Below are positions 8,738-17,623 of a stretch of 64,000 nucleotides of DNA, piece after piece; position 1 is the stretch's first letter, and each line of letters starts with the position of its first letter. A program made the translations under genes and the position numbers. The stretch is taken from assembly GCA_017614505.1 (NCBI GenBank), contig JAGABT010000017.1, forward strand, positions 216,924 to 280,923. Direction: 5' to 3'. The notes below the pieces were generated by a model that made no database searches, had not been told where the DNA came from, and worked only from the letters and a program-made list of their open reading frames with translations. Source of the DNA: Selenomonadaceae bacterium (GTDB lineage: Bacteria > Bacillota > Negativicutes > Selenomonadales > Selenomonadaceae).

Positions 8738-8839
8738 AAAGAGGCGCCCCATGGACGGGGCGCCGCCCGCGTTGAGAGCGTGACGCGAACACCGCGGGCA
8801 GCTTTCTTTGCTACTTTCTTTCGCACCGAAAGAAAGTAG
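8738..8839 (-). repeat. Three-hairpin intergenic element, copy C
   Basis: H1 is GGCGCCCC/GGGGCGCC at 8743-8764 with loop ATGGAC; H2 is GCCCGCG/CGCGGGC at 8765-8799 with a different interior; H3 is an ACTTTCTTTC stem at 8813-8837. It lies between the convergent ABC ATPase and folE2 genes, with the T-run positioned for folE2. Confidence 0.9.
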
Positions 8840-8858
8840 ATAATCACTTAAAAAGAAT

Positions 8859-9632
8859 CTACTCAACGTGACTTGCAAAAGCATTGTGGTTATGAATCGA
8901 CTCGAAATTTTCGCACTCGACCTCGAATCCGGCGACATTTTCAAGCCCGCGAATTGCAAGCACGACATCGCGCAGAATATCTTCGACGAATTTGGGATTT
9001 TCGTAAGCAGACTCGGTGACGAATTTTTCATCTTCGCGCTTGAGAATCGGATAAATTCTGCTGGAGCCCTGCGCCTCAATCAGCGCGACAATTTTTTCAA
9101 GACTGCAATTTTCAGTATCGCTGAAATTAATTCTGACGCGGCAGACTGAACGCTGATTATGCGCGCCGTAGTCCGAAATTTCCTTGCTGCAGGGGCAGAG
9201 CGAAGTAAAAGGTACGGCTAAACCCAGCGCGAAATTCATCCTGCCGCCGCGCGAAAGTTCCCCCGCAAATTCGCAGTCAATATCCAGCAACGCCGCTCGA
9301 CCGGTTACCGGCGCCTTCCGGCTGACGAAATATTTGAACGCCAGCTGAATCGCTGCAAAATCCGTGCCGAGCTTTTCTATTGCGTCCGACAGAATTTTTT
9401 CCACGTCGGGAATTGCCAGCGGAACCGCTGACCAGTCCGTTAAAATTTCCATAAGCCGGCTCATGTGCGTGCCGCGAATTTTTTCGCTCAGCGAGACCGT
9501 GAACCGAATCGTCGCTAAAACCTGCTGCACCTTTCCGCCGCTTAAAATTAAAAATGGCAGGTGCACGCGCGTCACACCTGTCCGCTGAATTTTTATCCCG
9601 CGCGAATCCTTTTCGTTCTGTACGTCTACCAT
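8859..9632 (-). CDS. folE2: GTP cyclohydrolase FolE2 (type IB)
   Basis: FolE2 converts GTP to 7,8-dihydroneopterin triphosphate, the first step of folate and queuosine biosynthesis, and uses varied metals, so it can replace zinc-dependent FolE. The 257-aa protein shows the diagnostic SLCPCSKEISDYGAHNQRS segment with the metal-binding Cys and a catalytic Glu region. I prefer the ATG at 9632 (GAGGGCGG just upstream) to the TTG at 9644. It follows mgtC closely (16 bases) and probably shares its transcript. Confidence 0.93.
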   Translation of the reverse strand: MVDVQNEKDSRGIKIQRTGVTRVHLPFLILSGGKVQQVLATIRFTVSLSEKIRGTHMSRLMEILTDWSAVPLAIPDVEKILSDAIEKLGTDFAAIQLAFKYFVSRKAPVTGRAALLDIDCEFAGELSRGGRMNFALGLAVPFTSLCPCSKEISDYGAHNQRSVCRVRINFSDTENCSLEKIVALIEAQGSSRIYPILKREDEKFVTESAYENPKFVEDILRDVVLAIRGLENVAGFEVECENFESIHNHNAFASHVE

Positions 9633-9648
9633 TTCCGCCCTCAATCTA

Positions 9649-10323
9649 TCAATTAACGTCGACGCTCACGACGCCCTCAATGCGCTTGATTGCGTCCACG
9701 ACGACGACACTTTTCAAACTTCGGTGGTTATAAACTTCAAAATCTATGCACAAAATGCCGGAATGTTCCTCGTCCGCCTTAACCTTGACGCCGCGAACCT
9801 TCAGCTGCAAATCGTCAATGCAAGAGCTGATGTGCATAAGCTGCCCAGGTCTGTCGTGCGTGTGAATCGTCAGGTACAGATTTTTTTCGTGCATAACCCA
9901 TTCGTCAATGCGGCTGAGGGTACCGAGCGTCGAGAAAATCAGCGCCGTAGTAAAAAGCGCGCCGGAATAATAGCCCGCGCCGACCGCTAAGCCGACGCCC
10001 GATACCGCCCAAATCGATGCCGCAGTTGTCAAGCCGGTGACAGTAACGCCCTCCTTCATAATCGCACCCGCGCCCAGAAATCCAATTCCGCTGACGACCT
10101 GCGCCGCCAGTCGCGCGGGGTCTGCATTTGTGCGCCCTTCGACGTTGAAGTAGAGCGCCTCGCTCAGCACCATGATAAGGCACGAACCCAGACAAACTAA
10201 CATGTTCGTCCGCAAGCCGGCAGATTTTCGCCGACTCTGCCGCTCGTACCCTATCACGCCGCCCAGTATGCATGAAAGCGCAAGTCTGAAAAATAATTCC
10301 CATTCCGAAATCAAATCTATCAC
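9649..10323 (-). CDS. MgtC/SapB family membrane protein
   Basis: This 224-aa protein has four to five N-terminal membrane segments with the family motifs GGVIGYERQ and RTNMLVCLGS, a GIGFLGAGAIM segment, and a C-terminal soluble ACT-like domain from about residue 145. MgtC proteins are linked to growth at low magnesium and to inhibition of the F-type ATPase. The GTG start at 10323 has only a weak ribosome site. It is the first gene of a likely mgtC-folE2 operon. Confidence 0.85.
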   Translation of the reverse strand: MIDLISEWELFFRLALSCILGGVIGYERQSRRKSAGLRTNMLVCLGSCLIMVLSEALYFNVEGRTNADPARLAAQVVSGIGFLGAGAIMKEGVTVTGLTTAASIWAVSGVGLAVGAGYYSGALFTTALIFSTLGTLSRIDEWVMHEKNLYLTIHTHDRPGQLMHISSCIDDLQLKVRGVKVKADEEHSGILCIDFEVYNHRSLKSVVVVDAIKRIEGVVSVDVN

Positions 10324-10371
10324 CGTGGCTTGAAAAAAATTTATCGTTGAAGCGACTTTTGCCGCCGGGAA

Positions 10372-10400
10372 ATTTTACAGGAATGATTGAGCAAGGTCAA
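10372..10400 (-). promoter_or_regulatory. Candidate sigma-A promoter for mgtC-folE2
   Basis: On the minus strand TTGACC (10395-10400) and TAAAAT (10372-10377) are 17 bases apart, about 50 bases before the GTG of the MgtC-family gene. Confidence 0.65.
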
Positions 10401-10444
10401 GAAGTTCAGCCGGAACCCGCTCAGGTATAAATTTTATAAATAAA

Positions 10445-11317
10445 TTATTGCACAAGAATCGCCTTGAACATGGATAAAATTTCCTGCCCGTAGAAATTGC
10501 CTGGGACAGCCCAGCGCCCGTTCAAATCCTGCCAGTCGCCGAGAGTGCGCGCGCCGTAAGCCTTGCGAACGATATGATAGCGCGGGTCGATAATCGGCGT
10601 AGTCGGTCTGCGCGTCGAAGAATAAGCCAGAAGGTGCTGAATGTGCGCACGTACGCCTAATTGCGGGCTTGCAAAATATTCGCCCTTAACGCCGCCGCCG
10701 GTCGTACCCAGTCCGCAGTAATTGTTTTGCTCAGGAACAACGTCGCCGCCGTAGCGGAAAAATCCAGTTTCCTTGAGCGCCTGCGCGAACGCCACGTCAG
10801 GTCTGATGCCTTCGCGCGCGCCTTCCTCGTAGTAGTACGCCACAATTTCCTCAGCGGATACCGGCAGATTCGGCGCCGGATTATTCCGCAGCAGATACCG
10901 CACGCACTGTTCCTGGCTCGCCATCGGCGTTCCGATTATCGACGTGTCGTATGGCGAAACCGTCTGCCGAACGTAAATTTCCCCGTCGTACGGCGCCAGA
11001 TTCGATTCGTCCAGTTCCGGCTCCAGCTCCACAGGATTTAAAATCACGCGGACTTCCTCGTTTGGATTCAAAATCGCGTGCGGCGGAATTTCCGACCGAA
11101 TTACCGAGCCGATTCGCGCATTTTTCCTGATGCTGGCGGTTTTCATATCGCTGACGCCAGAGGATTTGCTCTTGTTGACGCTCTCTCTCACCTCCGATTT
11201 CGTTGAAACTTTCGGGTCATGAACTCTTTTTGAGTCCGCGCTCACGGCGCCCGTTGCCGCAAACACGCCGATGACGACCGCAGCCGCCACCAGTTTCCGT
11301 AACCGATTACTTCCCAA
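10445..11317 (-). CDS. Exported glucosaminidase-domain protein (peptidoglycan hydrolase)
   Basis: This 290-aa protein has an N-terminal signal segment (LVAAAVVIGVFAATGAVSA), a low-complexity linker of about 100 residues, and a C-terminal mannosyl-glycoprotein endo-beta-N-acetylglucosaminidase-like domain (about residues 150-290) with EGIRPDVAFAQALKETGFF holding the catalytic Glu and the NNYCGLG motif. It probably cleaves peptidoglycan in the periplasm. I chose the TTG at 11317 because GAGGTG lies 6 bases upstream; the GTG at 11338 has no such site. Confidence 0.8.
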   Translation of the reverse strand: MGSNRLRKLVAAAVVIGVFAATGAVSADSKRVHDPKVSTKSEVRESVNKSKSSGVSDMKTASIRKNARIGSVIRSEIPPHAILNPNEEVRVILNPVELEPELDESNLAPYDGEIYVRQTVSPYDTSIIGTPMASQEQCVRYLLRNNPAPNLPVSAEEIVAYYYEEGAREGIRPDVAFAQALKETGFFRYGGDVVPEQNNYCGLGTTGGGVKGEYFASPQLGVRAHIQHLLAYSSTRRPTTPIIDPRYHIVRKAYGARTLGDWQDLNGRWAVPGNFYGQEILSMFKAILVQ

Positions 11318-11360
11318 TTTAAACACCTCGTTTTTCACAAAAATTTCATTAACCTGCTAG

Positions 11361-11389
11361 AGTATACACCATAAATTTTCAAGTTGCAA
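11361..11389 (-). promoter_or_regulatory. Sigma-A promoter of the glucosaminidase gene
   Basis: On the minus strand TTGCAA (11384-11389) is followed after exactly 17 bases by TATACT (11361-11366), 44 bases before the TTG start. Confidence 0.75.
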
Positions 11390-11487
11390 GGTTTATTTTT
11401 AATCGGCGCTAAAATTTTTTAATGCGAATCTAAAGACGCGCGGGGATTTTCGTGCTATACTTCGTAGCGTTTAGGAGGCTGATATTT

Positions 11488-12183
11488 ATGAAGCTTAAAA
11501 AGAAAATCCTCGCCGGAATTTTGAGCGGCGCAATTTTAATGAGCACTGGCATTGCGTTCAACGACGCGAATGCGGCACAGGCAGACGGACGCGGTTTTGG
11601 TCGCGGCGCAGCGATAACTGACGGGCGCGGCGGTCACCATATGGGCTTCGGGCGCGGCATGAACTTCCACGAAGATTTTCAATTCTCCGAGGAACAAATC
11701 GCTGACTTCGCTAAAAAAATCGCTGACCATTACGGCGTCGACCAGTACGAAGTCGAAACGGCGCTCCGCGAAAATAATCACTTAGGCGACATTCGGCAGG
11801 CGGCTACTCTTGCCAAACTCAGCGGCAGATCTTTCAGCGAAGTTCTCGCCATGAAGAACGACTGGCACCAGGTCGCTGAAAAACTCGGCGTCACGCGCGA
11901 ACAGTTTGATAACTTCATGAAGGACGAAATGCTCGGCTGGCTCGCGCAGAAATCCAAACTCGATAAGAATACCGTGCAGAAACTGCTTGACGACGGCTAC
12001 AACCCGCACGATATTTGCGCGGCAGGGATTATCGCCAGCGAATCCGGCAAAAGCGTCAAAAACGTCCTTTCCAAGCGCAAAATCAACAACAGCTGGGAAG
12101 ATGTCGCCAAAGAGTTCGGCGTCGACCTTCAGAAAAATTTTAACGGCAAACACCAGCACAGGCCACATTTTCAGCGCGATTAA
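11488..12183 (+). CDS. Exported protein with two internal helical repeats
   Basis: This 231-aa protein starts at the ATG at 11488 behind a perfect AGGAGG; a TATACT -10-like box is at 11455-11460. The first 30 residues form a signal peptide ending near ANA-AQA. A Gly/Arg-rich stretch (DGRGFGRG) follows. The rest holds two similar units: one with SGRSFSEVLAMKNDWHQVAEKLGV and, about 80 residues later, SGKSVKNVLSKRKINNSWEDVAKEFGV. The function is not known to me. It ends in a His-rich tail (KHQHRPHFQ), so metal binding is possible but unproven. Confidence 0.8.
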   Translation: MKLKKKILAGILSGAILMSTGIAFNDANAAQADGRGFGRGAAITDGRGGHHMGFGRGMNFHEDFQFSEEQIADFAKKIADHYGVDQYEVETALRENNHLGDIRQAATLAKLSGRSFSEVLAMKNDWHQVAEKLGVTREQFDNFMKDEMLGWLAQKSKLDKNTVQKLLDDGYNPHDICAAGIIASESGKSVKNVLSKRKINNSWEDVAKEFGVDLQKNFNGKHQHRPHFQRD

Positions 12184-12214
12184 CGTTGATTAACGTTGAT
12201 TAACGTTGATTAAC
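12178..12214. repeat. Tandem decamer repeat
   Basis: Three exact copies of TAACGTTGAT (12181-12210) plus partial units on each side. The first copy supplies the stop codon of the preceding gene, and the last runs into element D. Confidence 0.95.
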
Positions 12215-12320
12215 TTTCTTTCTGGTGCAGAAAGAAAGTTACAAAGAAAGACAGCCCGCTGCATTCGCATCCGGCGAATGGCGCGGGCAGCCGCCCATCC
12301 TTGGGCGGCTTCTTTTTTTT
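12211..12320 (+). repeat. Three-hairpin intergenic element, copy D
   Basis: H3 has arms AACTTTCTTTC and GAAAGAAAGTT (12212-12240), H2 GCCCGC/GCGGGC with CATTCGC/GCGAATG (12254-12288), and H1 GCCGCCC/GGGCGGC with loop ATCCTT (12290-12309) followed by TCTTTTTTTT. It is oriented as a terminator for the exported repeat protein gene upstream. Confidence 0.92.
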
Positions 12321-12330
12321 GTTTCAAAAG

Positions 12331-12359
12331 TTGCAAATTTGACGAGATTGGTGTACGAT
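12331..12359 (+). promoter_or_regulatory. Candidate sigma-A promoter before the 86-aa gene and rsmB-rlmN
   Basis: TTGCAA at 12331-12336 and TACGAT at 12354-12359 with a 17-base spacer, just after element D and 22 bases before the ATG at 12382. Confidence 0.6.
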
Positions 12360-12381
12360 TGACAAAAAGGAGTTGGGCGCC

Positions 12382-12642
12382 ATGAAAATCCAAGGCGCAG
12401 TGATAATCGAACAGGGCGTAACCTTCGCAATCGTCGTCGTCAAGCAGTCCGTCACGAATTACACTTCGCGCATAATCAAGACGCGGCAGCAGCTGCAGGT
12501 TTTCTTCCCGAACATGCCGATAATTTTAATGTCGCAGGATTCAGCCGGTACGCCGCACTACTACGGGCGCCGAGATATTGTTGAGTTTCTCAAAACCGTC
12601 CGCCTCGACCAAATCCCGTGGAAGGAATATCACATTTACTAG
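12382..12642 (+). CDS. Small hypothetical protein
   Basis: This 86-aa soluble protein is not recognised. It begins at the ATG at 12382, 9 bases after AAAAGGAG. The sequence is mixed alpha/beta in look (IQGAVIIEQGVTFAIVVVK at the start) with no Cys motif or signal peptide. It ends 11 bases before rsmB and is probably translated from the same transcript, so a link to translation or rRNA modification is possible but only by position. Confidence 0.7.
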   Translation: MKIQGAVIIEQGVTFAIVVVKQSVTNYTSRIIKTRQQLQVFFPNMPIILMSQDSAGTPHYYGRRDIVEFLKTVRLDQIPWKEYHIY

Positions 12643-12653
12643 GAGTTGAAATT

Positions 12654-13910
12654 TTGGACAAGGCAAGATTCGCCGCCATCAAAACCGTCTACGCCGTCGA
12701 GACCGAAGGCGCTTACGCTAACGTCGCCCTCGCGCAGATTCTCCGGCAGGAAAATTTATCCGACCTCGACCGCCGTTTCTGCACCGAGCTGGTTTACGGC
12801 ACCGTTAAAACCGGCGCCTCCCTCGACTGGAAAATTTCCCAGTACATTAACCGCGAAGCCGACGCCAAAACCCGCGCCGTCCTCCGCGTTGGTATGTACC
12901 AGATTTTTTTTATGGACAGAGTTCCAAATTCCGCCGCCGTTAATGAATCCGTCGAAATCGCTAAAAATTTCTGCGGGCTCGGCGCCTCGAAGTTCGTCAA
13001 TGGCGTTTTGCGCGCTGCTATCCGTAACCCGCGCAAGTCAGATTTTCCGGCTGACGATTTGGCGCTGAATACTTTTCATCCGGCGTGGCTCGTAAAAATT
13101 TTCGTCGAAGAATTTGGCGCCGAGACAGCAAAAAAAATCTGCGAAGCCAATAACATTGAGCCGCCGCTCTGTCTGCGCGTCAATTTTCTCAAGGCTACCC
13201 GCGCTGAAATTCTTGCTGAACTTCCAGACGCTGAAGAATCTAAGCTGGCGCCCGAAGGTATTATCTGCAGAAAACACGGCGCGCTGGATAAATTCAAGCC
13301 GCTCAAAACCGGCGCCTGTCAGGTGCAGGACGAAAGTTCCATGCTAGCCGCGCGTATTCTCAACCCGCGCGAAAATGAGTTCGTTATAGACTGCTGCGCC
13401 GCGCCTGGCGGCAAGGCTACGCACCTCGCCGAGCTGATGAAAAATCGCGGCAGGATTATCGCGGCGGATATTTTCCCTGTGAAACTTGAACACATTCGCC
13501 AGAATGCTAAGCGCCTCGGTATCAAAATCATTGAGCCGGTTTTAATCGACGCGCGCGAAATTGGCGATAAATTTCCTGCGCAGGCGGATAAAGTTCTGGT
13601 AGACGCGCCATGTTCCGGCTTGGGCGTGATTCGGCGCAAGGCTGATATTCGCTGGAAAAAAACTCCCGACGAAATTGCTGAGCTGCCAAAACTCCAGCGC
13701 GAAATTCTTGAAAGTGCCGCCAAAGCCGTCAAAACCGGCGGCGCGCTCGTTTACAGCACGTGCACGATTATACGCCGCGAGAATGAAGATATAGTGGAAA
13801 AATTCCTCGCCGCGCATAAAAATTTTAAACTCGTTGAGAAAAAAAATCTCCTGCCGCACGTCGACGGCACCGACGGCTTTTTCATAGCCAAAATGATTCG
13901 GGAGGCGTAA
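12654..13910 (+). CDS. rsmB: 16S rRNA (cytosine-967-C5)-methyltransferase
   Basis: RsmB methylates C967 of 16S rRNA with SAM. The 418-aa protein has an N-terminal NusB-like domain (about residues 1-135), then the methyltransferase domain with the SAM motif DCCAAPGGKATH, the catalytic motif VDAPCSGLG and the second catalytic Cys in VYSTCT. The TTG at 12654 lies 8 bases after AGGAG and gives the expected N-terminus (MDKARFAAIK). It is followed at once by rlmN, as in many Firmicutes. Confidence 0.95.
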   Translation: MDKARFAAIKTVYAVETEGAYANVALAQILRQENLSDLDRRFCTELVYGTVKTGASLDWKISQYINREADAKTRAVLRVGMYQIFFMDRVPNSAAVNESVEIAKNFCGLGASKFVNGVLRAAIRNPRKSDFPADDLALNTFHPAWLVKIFVEEFGAETAKKICEANNIEPPLCLRVNFLKATRAEILAELPDAEESKLAPEGIICRKHGALDKFKPLKTGACQVQDESSMLAARILNPRENEFVIDCCAAPGGKATHLAELMKNRGRIIAADIFPVKLEHIRQNAKRLGIKIIEPVLIDAREIGDKFPAQADKVLVDAPCSGLGVIRRKADIRWKKTPDEIAELPKLQREILESAAKAVKTGGALVYSTCTIIRRENEDIVEKFLAAHKNFKLVEKKNLLPHVDGTDGFFIAKMIREA

Positions 13911-13911
13911 C

Positions 13912-14943
13912 TTGAAAAATTTATTCGGACTGACCTTACAGGAACTCGAACTGGAGCTGGCAGACCTGCCGAAATTCCGCGCGAAACAAATTGCGGCGTG
14001 GCTCTACCAGCGCGGCGCCCGCTCCTTCGACGCCATGACTGACCTTTCAAAAAATCTTCGCGCAGATTTGAACGAACGCTACGAAATTTCCACGCCGCAA
14101 GTTATCGCTCAGCTCGACTCCGACGACGGCTTGACGACGAAATTTCTGCTGCAGTTCGCGGACGGCGCAGCGGTTGAAACTGTCCTAATGCGCCACGACT
14201 ACGGCAACAGCGTTTGTATTTCGACACAGGTCGGCTGCCAGATGGGCTGCAAATTCTGCGCGTCGACGCTCAACGGTCTCGACAGAAATTTGACTGCTGG
14301 CGAAATGCTCAGCGAAATTATTTTCGTCAACGATTTCCTGCGCGCTGAAAATAAAAAAGTTGACACGCTGGTTGTCATGGGTACCGGCGAGCCGCTCACG
14401 AATTTCGACCACCTGCTGAAAATGCTGAAACTCCTGCACGAAAGTTACACGCTCGGCTTGAGTTACCGCAAAGTTACGGTTTCGACGTGCGGTATCGTTC
14501 CGGCGATTTACCGGCTGATTGACGAAAAAATCCCCGTCACGCTGTCAATTTCGCTGCACGCGCCGGATAACAAACTGCGTTCGGAACTCATGCCGATTAA
14601 CGCCGCCTTTGAACTGGACGAAGTTTTGGGCGCCGGTAACGACTACGCGCAGGCAACGGGGCGCCGCGTGACTTACGAATACATTCTGATTGGCGGCGTC
14701 AACGATACCGAGGAACACGCGCGCCAGCTTGCGAAAATTCTCGCCGGTCAGCTCTGCAACGTCAACCTGATTCCGATTAACCCCGTCGACGAGAGGAATT
14801 TCAGCCGCCCCAGCCATAACGCCGTGCAAAAATTTTTCCATTTTCTGGATACGCACAACATTAATGTGACTGTGCGCAAGGAATTTGGCGCAGGGATTGA
14901 CGCGGCTTGCGGGCAGCTGAGGAACAGAAAAATTTTTAAATAA
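13912..14943 (+). CDS. rlmN: Dual-specificity RNA methyltransferase RlmN
   Basis: RlmN is a radical SAM enzyme that methylates C2 of A2503 in 23S rRNA and A37 of some tRNAs. The 343-aa protein has the cluster motif CQMGCKFC (CxxxCxxC, residues about 110-117), the GTGEPL motif, and the conserved C-terminal Cys near GAGIDAACGQL. The TTG start at 13912 is one base after the rsmB stop. In many Firmicutes stp-pknB-rsgA would follow directly; here a GH3 gene on the other strand intervenes. Confidence 0.96.
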   Translation: MKNLFGLTLQELELELADLPKFRAKQIAAWLYQRGARSFDAMTDLSKNLRADLNERYEISTPQVIAQLDSDDGLTTKFLLQFADGAAVETVLMRHDYGNSVCISTQVGCQMGCKFCASTLNGLDRNLTAGEMLSEIIFVNDFLRAENKKVDTLVVMGTGEPLTNFDHLLKMLKLLHESYTLGLSYRKVTVSTCGIVPAIYRLIDEKIPVTLSISLHAPDNKLRSELMPINAAFELDEVLGAGNDYAQATGRRVTYEYILIGGVNDTEEHARQLAKILAGQLCNVNLIPINPVDERNFSRPSHNAVQKFFHFLDTHNINVTVRKEFGAGIDAACGQLRNRKIFK

Positions 14944-15092
14944 GAAAAAAAAGAAGCGCCACATGGACGCACGCGCTTAAGAAGCGCCACATTAAGAAGC
15001 GCGCCATGGACGGCGCGCCGCCCGCGCCATTCGCTGGATGCGAATGCAGCGGGCAATTTTCTTTGCTACTTTCTTTTTTAAAAAGAAAGTAG
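14944..15092 (-). repeat. Three-hairpin intergenic element, copy E, with extra H1 fragments
   Basis: The full unit has H1 GCGCGCC/GGCGCGC (14999-15018, loop ATGGAC), H2 at 15020-15054 and an A/T-lengthened H3 at 15068-15090. Two truncated H1-like pieces (14954-14980 and 14981-14996) precede it, suggesting stepwise duplication. It separates the convergent rlmN and GH3 genes. Confidence 0.88.
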
Positions 15093-15115
15093 ATACTAAA
15101 AAAACTAAACCACAA

Positions 15116-17467
15116 TCATCTGATAATCGCCGGAACATTATATTTAGCGGTACGCGAATCGTTAATCACGCCGCGCCAGTTGAGTCCGAACGCGAAATCG
15201 TAGGTGTTGCCCTCGCTGTCAGTGTAGCAAACCATATCGCGCGGCACGTCCTCAAACTGTTCCTCGACGGTAATCATATCGCGCGGCTGCTGCATGGGGA
15301 GCAGACCCTGCGGCTCAAATTTGCCAGTAATGATATCGCAGAACGCGCGGTCGCTGACGCCGTAGCCAACCAGAATTGCGTCGGCGGCGGGCTCAATTTC
15401 GCTGAAAATCATGGGCTTATCGGCGGCGATAACTGCGATAACGGGAATGGTTCTTTCGGAGGAGTTGACGCATTCGCGGCTGTAATTGACGCTCTCGGAA
15501 TCGAGCGGGTTGATAATCTGCGCAGTCTTGCCGTAGTAGGAGCGATTCTCGCCAGGGTCACCGGCAATAGAATGGCGGCGGACGGCTGGCGAATCAGCGA
15601 CGTAGTTGCCGTACTGCAGGGAAATCGGAATGTAGCCTTCCTTCGCGTCGTAGCCAATCCCGTCGAACTGGTTGCCGGCGGGAATCGGGTTGCTGATAAA
15701 CGCCAGCACCATATCGCACTGATTAACTCTTTCCGGCTCGAGGCGGATAATATCTTCGGGCATAGCCATCGGCTTACCGTCGCGGTCGACGCCGCTAAAA
15801 GTGCCAATCCTGTCAGTCACGACGTTGAAATATTCCTGCACAACGTCAAGGTTGACGGGCAGAGACCAGCTGGCGGGCGTGTACGAATTGAACGGCTTGA
15901 CTTCAGTCGCCTTGCGGTAGACCATCGGAATGTAAACCGTGGGCTTGCTGTAGTACGTAGCCTGATGAATAATTCCGTTTGTATTTTTGAGCATGACGAT
16001 AGATTTGAGCTGAGCCTCGTAGCCGCGCCGCAAATCGTCAGCGTTACCAACTTCGCGGGCGGATTTTTCCACGTCGAGATAGGGATTTTCAAAGAGACCG
16101 AGCTGGAAAATATTTCTCAGCAGTCGCACGGCAGATTCACGGAAGCGGCGGTTCATGAAACTTTCGCCATGTTCGCGGACGCCCATTCGATAAGCGTCAA
16201 GCACGGGCTGCTTATCGTTGTTGCCGCCGAACTGGTCGACGCCAGCCATAAGCGCGCGGTAGTGGCGCTCAACTTCGGAAATATTTTCGACGCCCCACGC
16301 CATGGAAAGCCGCTTATCGGTGTCCCACGTAACGCACCAGTCGGTGCAGATAACGCCGTCGTAGTTGTAGCGGTTGCGCAGGAGGTCGATTTTGTACTTG
16401 CTATAGGCGCTGCCAACCTTTTCGCCGAGGGAGCCGTCGTCGCTCCACGCAATAGAGTAGGACATCATGACAGCCGAGGGCATACCCGCCGCGCCGCCGT
16501 TGTTCATCGCCGCTTCAAAGGGAATGAGCTGCGTCTGGAACGCGCCGCCTGGGTAAACCGCGTATTTGCCGTAGCGCGAATGCGCCTCGCGCCCGCCTTC
16601 ACCAACGCCGTCGCCCGGGAAATGTTTCATCATGGCGTTAATGCTGTATTCGCCCCAGCCGGTATCGACGCCGTTTTTAATCGTTTCCTGCGCGCCGTAA
16701 ATCGACGCCCGCGCCATATCGCGTGCCAGCGCGGGGTCTTCACCGAAAGTGCCGTAGTTCCTCGTCCAGCGCGGGTCGGTTGCTAAATCAATCTGCGGAG
16801 AAAGCCCCGTGCCAATTCCAAGCAGGCGGTATTCTTTGGCGTAGGTTGCGGCAAAATCGCGAACAATTTCAGGGTCGAACGTCGCCGCCAGTCCGAGATT
16901 TGAAGGCCAGCGCGAAACGTTATCTTCCGCAGTTTTAAGGTAAACGCCGTTGCCGCGGGCATCGTTGCGCGGGTCGGAACTGGTATTCGCCGGAATTGCG
17001 AAGGGCAGACTTTCCGCATAAGCCTGCAGGGCGTTATTCCATTGCGCGGTAAGCGCGGCGCTGGCGCTGGTGTCAGCGTTCAGCACCGTACGAATGTTGT
17101 CCACGCCGAGCATTTTCCGCTGCTCGTCATTGAGCTCCGGCGTCATCTTCCGCTGGTGCATACTGTAAAGCATCAAGCCGGCAATCTGGTCAATGCTGAT
17201 TTGCGCCGCCAAATCTTCCGCGCGCTGCTGAGGCGAAAGGCGCCAATCCTCGTAGCGGTCGAGCCGCCCGTTGCGGTTCATGTCCTTGAAATAATAGCCG
17301 CCGACGTTCAAAATCTTTACGCCGGAATCTGGCGAATACCCAAGCTGCGCGCCGCCGTAGTTGTTGATGACCGAATAATTCACCGCCGCGCTCGCAAGCC
17401 CGCTGCTCAAAATTCCCGCCGAGACCATTGCGCAAATTCCAAGCACCGCCTTTTTTTTGAGTTTCAT
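15116..17467 (-). CDS. Secreted glycoside hydrolase family 3 (beta-glucosidase-like)
   Basis: This 783-aa enzyme probably releases terminal beta-linked sugars from glycans outside the cytoplasm. A signal peptide (LGICAMVSAGILSSGLASA) is followed by a calcium-loop-like segment DMNRNGRLDRYEDW, the GH3 N-domain with KHFPGDG and the nucleophile Asp in GVICTDW (about residue 376), then the C-terminal alpha/beta domain. The ATG at 17467 follows GGGAGGTAATGTC; the longer reading from 17518 would add a tail that hides the signal peptide. It is transcribed against its neighbours and splits the rlmN/stp synteny. Confidence 0.88.
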   Translation of the reverse strand: MKLKKKAVLGICAMVSAGILSSGLASAAVNYSVINNYGGAQLGYSPDSGVKILNVGGYYFKDMNRNGRLDRYEDWRLSPQQRAEDLAAQISIDQIAGLMLYSMHQRKMTPELNDEQRKMLGVDNIRTVLNADTSASAALTAQWNNALQAYAESLPFAIPANTSSDPRNDARGNGVYLKTAEDNVSRWPSNLGLAATFDPEIVRDFAATYAKEYRLLGIGTGLSPQIDLATDPRWTRNYGTFGEDPALARDMARASIYGAQETIKNGVDTGWGEYSINAMMKHFPGDGVGEGGREAHSRYGKYAVYPGGAFQTQLIPFEAAMNNGGAAGMPSAVMMSYSIAWSDDGSLGEKVGSAYSKYKIDLLRNRYNYDGVICTDWCVTWDTDKRLSMAWGVENISEVERHYRALMAGVDQFGGNNDKQPVLDAYRMGVREHGESFMNRRFRESAVRLLRNIFQLGLFENPYLDVEKSAREVGNADDLRRGYEAQLKSIVMLKNTNGIIHQATYYSKPTVYIPMVYRKATEVKPFNSYTPASWSLPVNLDVVQEYFNVVTDRIGTFSGVDRDGKPMAMPEDIIRLEPERVNQCDMVLAFISNPIPAGNQFDGIGYDAKEGYIPISLQYGNYVADSPAVRRHSIAGDPGENRSYYGKTAQIINPLDSESVNYSRECVNSSERTIPVIAVIAADKPMIFSEIEPAADAILVGYGVSDRAFCDIITGKFEPQGLLPMQQPRDMITVEEQFEDVPRDMVCYTDSEGNTYDFAFGLNWRGVINDSRTAKYNVPAIIR

Positions 17468-17495
17468 GACATTACCTCCCCGAAAAATTTTCTTA

Positions 17496-17525
17496 ATTTT
17501 ATCACAGTGCATTGACAACGTTCAA
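17496..17525 (-). promoter_or_regulatory. Candidate promoter of the GH3 gene
   Basis: On the minus strand TTGAAC (17520-17525) and TAAAAT (17496-17501) are 18 bases apart, about 30 bases before the ATG. Confidence 0.55.
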
Positions 17526-17561
17526 GCGCAAAAATAATTTCAATTTTTTTTCAGAAAGGGG

Positions 17562-17590
17562 TTACCATAAATTGACAACTGTGCTATAAT
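17562..17590 (+). promoter_or_regulatory. Candidate promoter of the FHA-stp-pknB-rsgA operon
   Basis: A perfect TATAAT at 17585-17590 has TTACCA 17 bases upstream. A TTGACA at 17572-17577 is too close to serve as its -35. Confidence 0.55.
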
Positions 17591-17623
17591 GACGCCGAAA
17601 ATTTATTGGGAGGCGAAGCGGCT

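Noticed and set aside
15038..16786. A 582-codon open frame antisense to the GH3 gene
   Set aside because: It mirrors the GH3 gene codon phase and has no family motif; long antisense frames are common in this base composition.
17572..17590. TTGACA and TATAAT as one promoter before the FHA gene
   Set aside because: The spacer is only 7 bases; a TTACCA 17 bases before TATAAT fits better.
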